A DNA stretch of 64,000 bases from the NCBI GenBank assembly GCA_027486345.1, contig JAIXPH010000060.1:38231-102230 (forward strand). The letters run 5' to 3'. A program made the translations under genes and the position numbers. The notes below the pieces were generated by a model. It searched no databases and was not told where the DNA came from. It saw only the letters and a program-made list of their open reading frames with translations. Below, one piece after another: positions 15,001 through 21,000 of the stretch. The DNA comes from Paracoccaceae bacterium (GTDB lineage: Bacteria > Pseudomonadota > Alphaproteobacteria > Rhodobacterales > Rhodobacteraceae). Position 1 is the stretch's first letter, and each line of letters starts with the position of its first letter.

Positions 15001-18000
15001 GCTCGCAGTCCGGCGTCACCGAAAGCGGCACCGTGACCCGTGCGGTCACCGGCGGCTGGCTATCGGACGGCGTGTCCAACATGGCGCTGATCAAGGCGGG
15101 CGAAGGCGACGACCGGATCGAGGTGAACTCGAACCTTGGCGCGCTGCGGGTCGACGCGGATGCAGGCAATGATGCCGTCATCGTCCGCAGCTTCGCGGCG
15201 GCGGATGGGTCGGCGGCGCTGGTCAACGGCAACCTCGTCGTGGCCGCAGGGGCAGGCGTGGATGAGGTGTCGGTCATCGGCACCGCCATCGCCGACACCT
15301 ATCTGATGGAACTGGACCGCATCCGTGGCGCGGGCCGCAGCATCGTGCTGTCGGCAGCGACCGAGGTGCTGCGTCTGAACGGCGGGGCCGGCGATGACCG
15401 CGTGGGCATCCACGCGACCCGCACCGGCACCTACACCGAAGTGTCCGGCGGCCTTGGCTCTGACCTGCTGAACATCGGTGGGGCTGTGACCGGGCTCAGC
15501 GCCTCGTCCTCGGCCCTTCCGGGCGCGATCACGGCAGAAAGCGCGGATGCGATGTCCTGGCTGATCTCCAGCCGCACGTCGGCGCAGGTGACCACCATCG
15601 CGGCGACCTCGCTGACCGTGGCGGGCGTGCTGAAACTGGACGGCATCGCGGGCGCCCTGCGTCTGGACGGTGCGGGCCAGCTTGGCGAAAACTATGGCCG
15701 CTCCCTCGTGACGGTGGAGGATGGCGCCCCGCGCGCCGTCTCGACCACGGCGGCGGATGACGCTGCGGCGGTGGACCGTCTGACGGTGCGCACCGACGGG
15801 GCCAGCGCCCAGACCGGCGCGATGGCCACGGCCGTGATCGGCGGACGGACGTTCCAGCAGATCACCGGGATGAACCAGGGCGACAACGCCGTGACCATCT
15901 CGGCGGCCTCTGGCCCCGTGGCCTCTAACCCTGTGTCGCAGGTCAAGGGCATCCACGCCACCGCGATGGAAGTCACCGAGATCCTGATGGGCAGCGGGTC
16001 GGACAAGTTCAGCTTCACCGATCTTGCCAGCGTGGCGGACAACCAGACCGTGACGGCACTGGTGATCCTGCAAGCGGGCGGCGGCATCGACTCCATCACC
16101 GCGCAATCGGTGCTGGGCCAGCAGGCACTGGTTCTGTTTGGCGATGCCGAACGGGGCGAGACCGCCTATGGCACCACGGCACCGACCGGGGCCGACACGA
16201 TCAACGTGTCGGGCCAGAAATCGGGCGTGATCCTGATCGACGGCGGCAATGATGCCGACACCATCACCGGTGGTGCGGGCAGCGTGCTCATGCTAGGTGG
16301 CGCGGCCGGGGATACCCTGAACGCGGGTGCGGGCAGCACGATGATGGTGGGCGACAGCACCTTGCTGATCGACCGCAGCACGGGCTTTGCCCGCATCGAC
16401 GCGGCGACGCTGTCGGCCGGCGCGGACCGTCTGAACGGTGGCGCTGCGACCGAGATCATGGTCGGCGACAACCTCACCAGCGACTCCTTCGACGTGCGGA
16501 ACTTCCGCCCGACGACGCTGACCGCGACCGGGGCAGGCCTTCAGGATGTGATCGTCGCCACCAACACCGGCGCGGTCATCATCGGGGGTGCCGGGGCAGA
16601 TACGATCACGGCACCGGGCGCGCGGCTTGTCATGGGCGATACCGGGGTGGTCACCCTGACGGCGGCGGGCGTTCTGCTCCGTGCGGTCAGCGACACGGCG
16701 ACGACCGGCGGCGCGGATGCCATCCGCCTGCAATCGGGCGGCGGCGTGGTGATTGGCGGCATCGGCGCGGACACGATCAGCGCGGTCGGCGGGGATGATT
16801 TCATCCTTGGCGACAACGGGGACGTGACCTTCGCCAATGGCTTCATCGACCGCATCGAATCGCTGTTCATCGCCGGGTCCGGCAATGACCAGATCAGCGG
16901 CGGCACCGGGCGCGATGTGCTGATCGGCGGCGGCGGGGCCGATGTCTTGACCACCGGCGAGGGCGAGAACATCGCCATCGGCGACCACGCCATCCTGTCG
17001 GGTCTGGCGGCCAGCCTTGCGGCGGGCATCCTCATCCCGCGTCAGGGCGGCAGCCTCGTGATCCTTGCCACCGCGACCGAGGATGCCTCGGGCGGGGCGG
17101 ACCGGATCACCGGCGGCGGCGGGCGTGACCTGCTGGTCGGCGGCCAGGGTGCCGATACGATCATGGGCGGCACCGGGGATGATGACATCATCGGTGGCCA
17201 TTTCGTCGACGTGGCACGTCAGACCGTTTCTGCCTTGGCCTTGGCCGACGGAGCGAACCTGATCGATGCCGGTGCGGGTGATGACGTGGTTCTGGCGGCC
17301 AACGGCCTGATCCAGAGCGCGCAGAACAATGTGGACGCACGCCTGTCCAACGGCAGCTCGGCCTCGGCCGATCCGCTGGGCCGTCTGGCGCGCACCATCA
17401 TCGCCTATACCGACCCGTCGCATACGACGACGCGATTTGGCGCGAACATCGTCACGGGCGGTGCGGGCAATGACATGCTGTTCGGCGGGCAGGGCAATGA
17501 CCTGTTGCTGGGCGACATGGCGCTGACCATGACCGCGACCAACACGCTGGATACGCGTGTCGGTGCCAACCCGTCGGTCCTGACCGGGACAGAGGCCTAT
17601 ACCTATCTGGTGGCGACGCGGACGACGGCCTGGACCGCGGTTCGCAGCGCGACGGCAACCGGCGCGGCGTCCCTGATGCAGCGCAATGTGGCGGCGGGCA
17701 CCGAATGGATGCTTGCCACCGCTGCGGCGGCTGATGCCGGCGCGGGGGAACTCGTGATCGTGCGTCCGGGCATTGGTGCGCTTCCGGCGACGGCGGGCGA
17801 CGACTACATCGAAGGCGGCGCGGGCAACGACGTGCTGATCGGCGGCGTGGGAGCGTCCGACCTGATCGGTGGCAGCTCGCGCACCTTTGGCGGATTGATC
17901 GGAAACAGCACGTCGGCCACTGCGGCGGCACGGCAGGCCGGGGCGGATGTGATCCTGTCCGGCAATGCCAGCCTGACCGCGGCCCCGGCTGCCGGTTCGG

Positions 18001-21000
18001 CGATGCTGTCGGGCAACGGCGACATCTGGAAGATCGTCAACGGCAACCAGTTCGCCACGGCGGGTTCGGTGGATGGTGTGACACGCGCCATCATCAAACG
18101 TGCCATCGAACTGGCCGAGACAGAGCCTGATCCGACCTTGATCTCGCGGCTGTTCAGCGCCTCGAAGGCTGATTATGTCGTGGCTCAGCAAGTCGCGGAC
18201 CGGACCTATGGCGACCAATCCTCGGGTCGTCCCGGTCTGAACGGTTCGGGTCAAAGCACGGTCACGGCACGGCGCGAAGTCGAACTGGCACCGCTGGTCA
18301 ATGTGATCGAACGCTCGGGTCCGCAGATCAGCGCGGTGGGCTTCACCACGGCAGCCGTGGCGGTCACGCCGTCGGCGGCCAAGGCGGCCACGGCGACCGC
18401 GTTGGGTCAACTGTACCTGTACGATGCCGCCTCCGGTGGCTTCACGGCGCAGGCGCCCAGCCGTCGTCCGACCTCGACCGGGGCATCGGGCGTCACGGAT
18501 GTGGCCAATGCCGCAGGCACGGGCTTCTTCTATGTGGACGACCGGGGCGGTGTGTACTTCTACAACAACGGCTCGTCCTCGGGCGGTGGCACGGGTGGCG
18601 GAACGGGTGGTGGCACCACGCCGCCCCCGACCGCTGACCTGCGCGACATTGGCCGGTCCGGCAGCTTCACCCTTGCCCCCAGCAATGTGGGCAAACCGGT
18701 GCGCGTCGACTTTGGCGTGAAGATCACCAATGCCGTGATCGCCCTGACCGGCACGGATGTTGACGGAGAGCCCTACACCCTGCGGGTGACCGCACGGGAC
18801 GAGGACGGCTTCTGGGTCCAACTGGACGAGTGGGAGTATCAGGACAACAAGCGCGCCTCGGCCGAAACGATCAACTGGCTGGCCATCGAGGCGGGGGTTC
18901 ATCAACTCTCCGACGGGCGTCTTGTCGAAGCGGGCACCATCATCGCCGATGCGTCCACTGGCACTGCGGCCTTTGCGGCCAAGTTCAGCGGAACACCGGT
19001 GGTGCTGACCAGCATCATGTCGCGCTTCACCCCGGAATCGGCGGACAGCAAGCCGACATCCGTCACCGCGACGGGCGCGGAAATCCGTCTGCAATCCGAA
19101 GAGGCCCGGGCAGGCAAGGCCGGCAAGGAACTGGTGGGCTACATCGCCATCCAGACCGGCACCGGCGTGCAGCGCATCACGGACGGCGTGGACAGCACCC
19201 GCCGCACGTTCTCGCTGTCGGGAAGCTTCAACAACCTGATCGTGCTGGCCGAGGAGCAATCCGCGAAGCAGCCCGACACCGGGTCGGTGCAGATCGGTGC
19301 CTCGGCAGGTGGAACGGTGACGCTGTTCTTTGATGAAGAGCAGTCCGCTGACATGGAAACGTCGCATGGCAAGGAAGACCTTGGCATCGTCGGGATCGAG
19401 CTTGGAACCGTGCGCGGCAAGCGCCAGGGGGATGCGGCCTATGTGCCCCGCTCCGTGCTGGACCAACTGGCGGCCGCAACGCCGCAAGAAGCCCCGGTTC
19501 TGGGCGCGACGGGGACCGTTACGGTCGCCACCACGCAGATCGCCAAACCCGTGCGCGTCGAATTCGGCGACCGGATCGACAATGCGGTCGTGGTGCTGAC
19601 CGGCATGCTGGAAGTGTCGGGCGATCCCTACACGCTGCGCGTTCTAAGCCGCGATGCGACCGGCTTCACCTTCATGGTGGATGAGTGGGAGTATCAGGAC
19701 AACATCCGCAGCAGCGCGGTCATCGTCCATTGGGTTGCGGTGCAGGCAGGGGTCCACACCCTGTCGGATGGCCGTGTGGTCGAAGCCGGGACGATGCTGG
19801 CGGATGACACCAGTGGGTCGGTGAACTTCAAGTCCACCTTCACGGATGCGCCGGTTGTGATCACCTCGGTCATGTCGTCGATTGACGGCAGCGCCGTGGA
19901 CAGCAGCCCGATCCGGGTCACGCGGACCGGCTTCGATGCCCGCCTGCAAGAAGAGCAGGCGCGCGGCGACTTCGTCCGCGCCAAGGAACTGGTCGGCTAC
20001 ATCGCCTTCGGTCTGGGCACCAACGTCGAGGTTCTGACCACGGCCAGCCACTTCGGCACCGCGGTGTCCTTCGACAGCTCGATCGGGTCTCCGGTCGTGG
20101 TGGCCGATACCCAGACGCTGAAGGATACCGATCCGCAATCGGCGATGCTCTGGAGCGTCGGTCCCAAGGCCGTGAGCGTCTTCATCTCTGAAGAGCAGTC
20201 GCTCGACAGTGACCGTCGCCGCACGCCGCTGGACACCCTGGGTCTGGTCGGCTTCTCGGCTGGCTTGCTGCGCGGCACCCGGACCGGCGACTCTGTCACC
20301 GTGACGGCCCAGCAGATGGCCGATGCCACGACTGCCGGGGCGGCGCTGGTTGCCAGCCAGACCGCCGTGCTGGGCGCGTCGGGCAAGCTGACGCTGTCGA
20401 CCTCGCAGGTCGGCAAGTCGGTGCGGGTGAACTTCGGGGCCAGCATCACCAATGCGGTGGTGGTCCTGACCGGCACGTCGACGACCACCTCCGATCCGTT
20501 CACGCTGCGGGTTCTGACCCGTGACGCGACCGGCTTCACCTTCATGCTGGACGAGTGGGAGTATCAGGACAACAAGCGCAGCACCTCGGTGGTGGTGAAC
20601 TGGGTGGCGGTCGCGGCAGGCGTTCATCGCATGGCCGATGGTCGCCTCGTCGAGGCGGGCACTGTCCTGGCCAATGGCCAGAGCGGTGGCGCGACCTTCA
20701 CCGCCGGGTTCACGGCAGGGCCTGCAGTCATCACCTCTGTCATGTCCTCGCATGATCCGGCAGCGGTGGACTCCAGCGCACGGGATGTCACGGCGACGGG
20801 CTTCCAGGCGCGGCTGCAATCCGAAGACGCCCGGGGTGGTATCCCGCGTCCGCAGGAACTGGTCGGCTACATCGCCTTCGGCATCGGCGGCAGCGCCGCG
20901 CGGACTGTCGCTGCCGGTGGGACGGCCCTCGTGACCTCGTACGGGCGGACGTTCACCAATGCGGTGGTGGTGGCCGATACCCAGACGGCCAACGATCTGG

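Noticed and set aside
16293..19487. Antisense open frame of 1,064 codons
   Set aside because: It opposes RTX and tip-unit sequence of the giant gene and has no domain; a shadow of coding periodicity.
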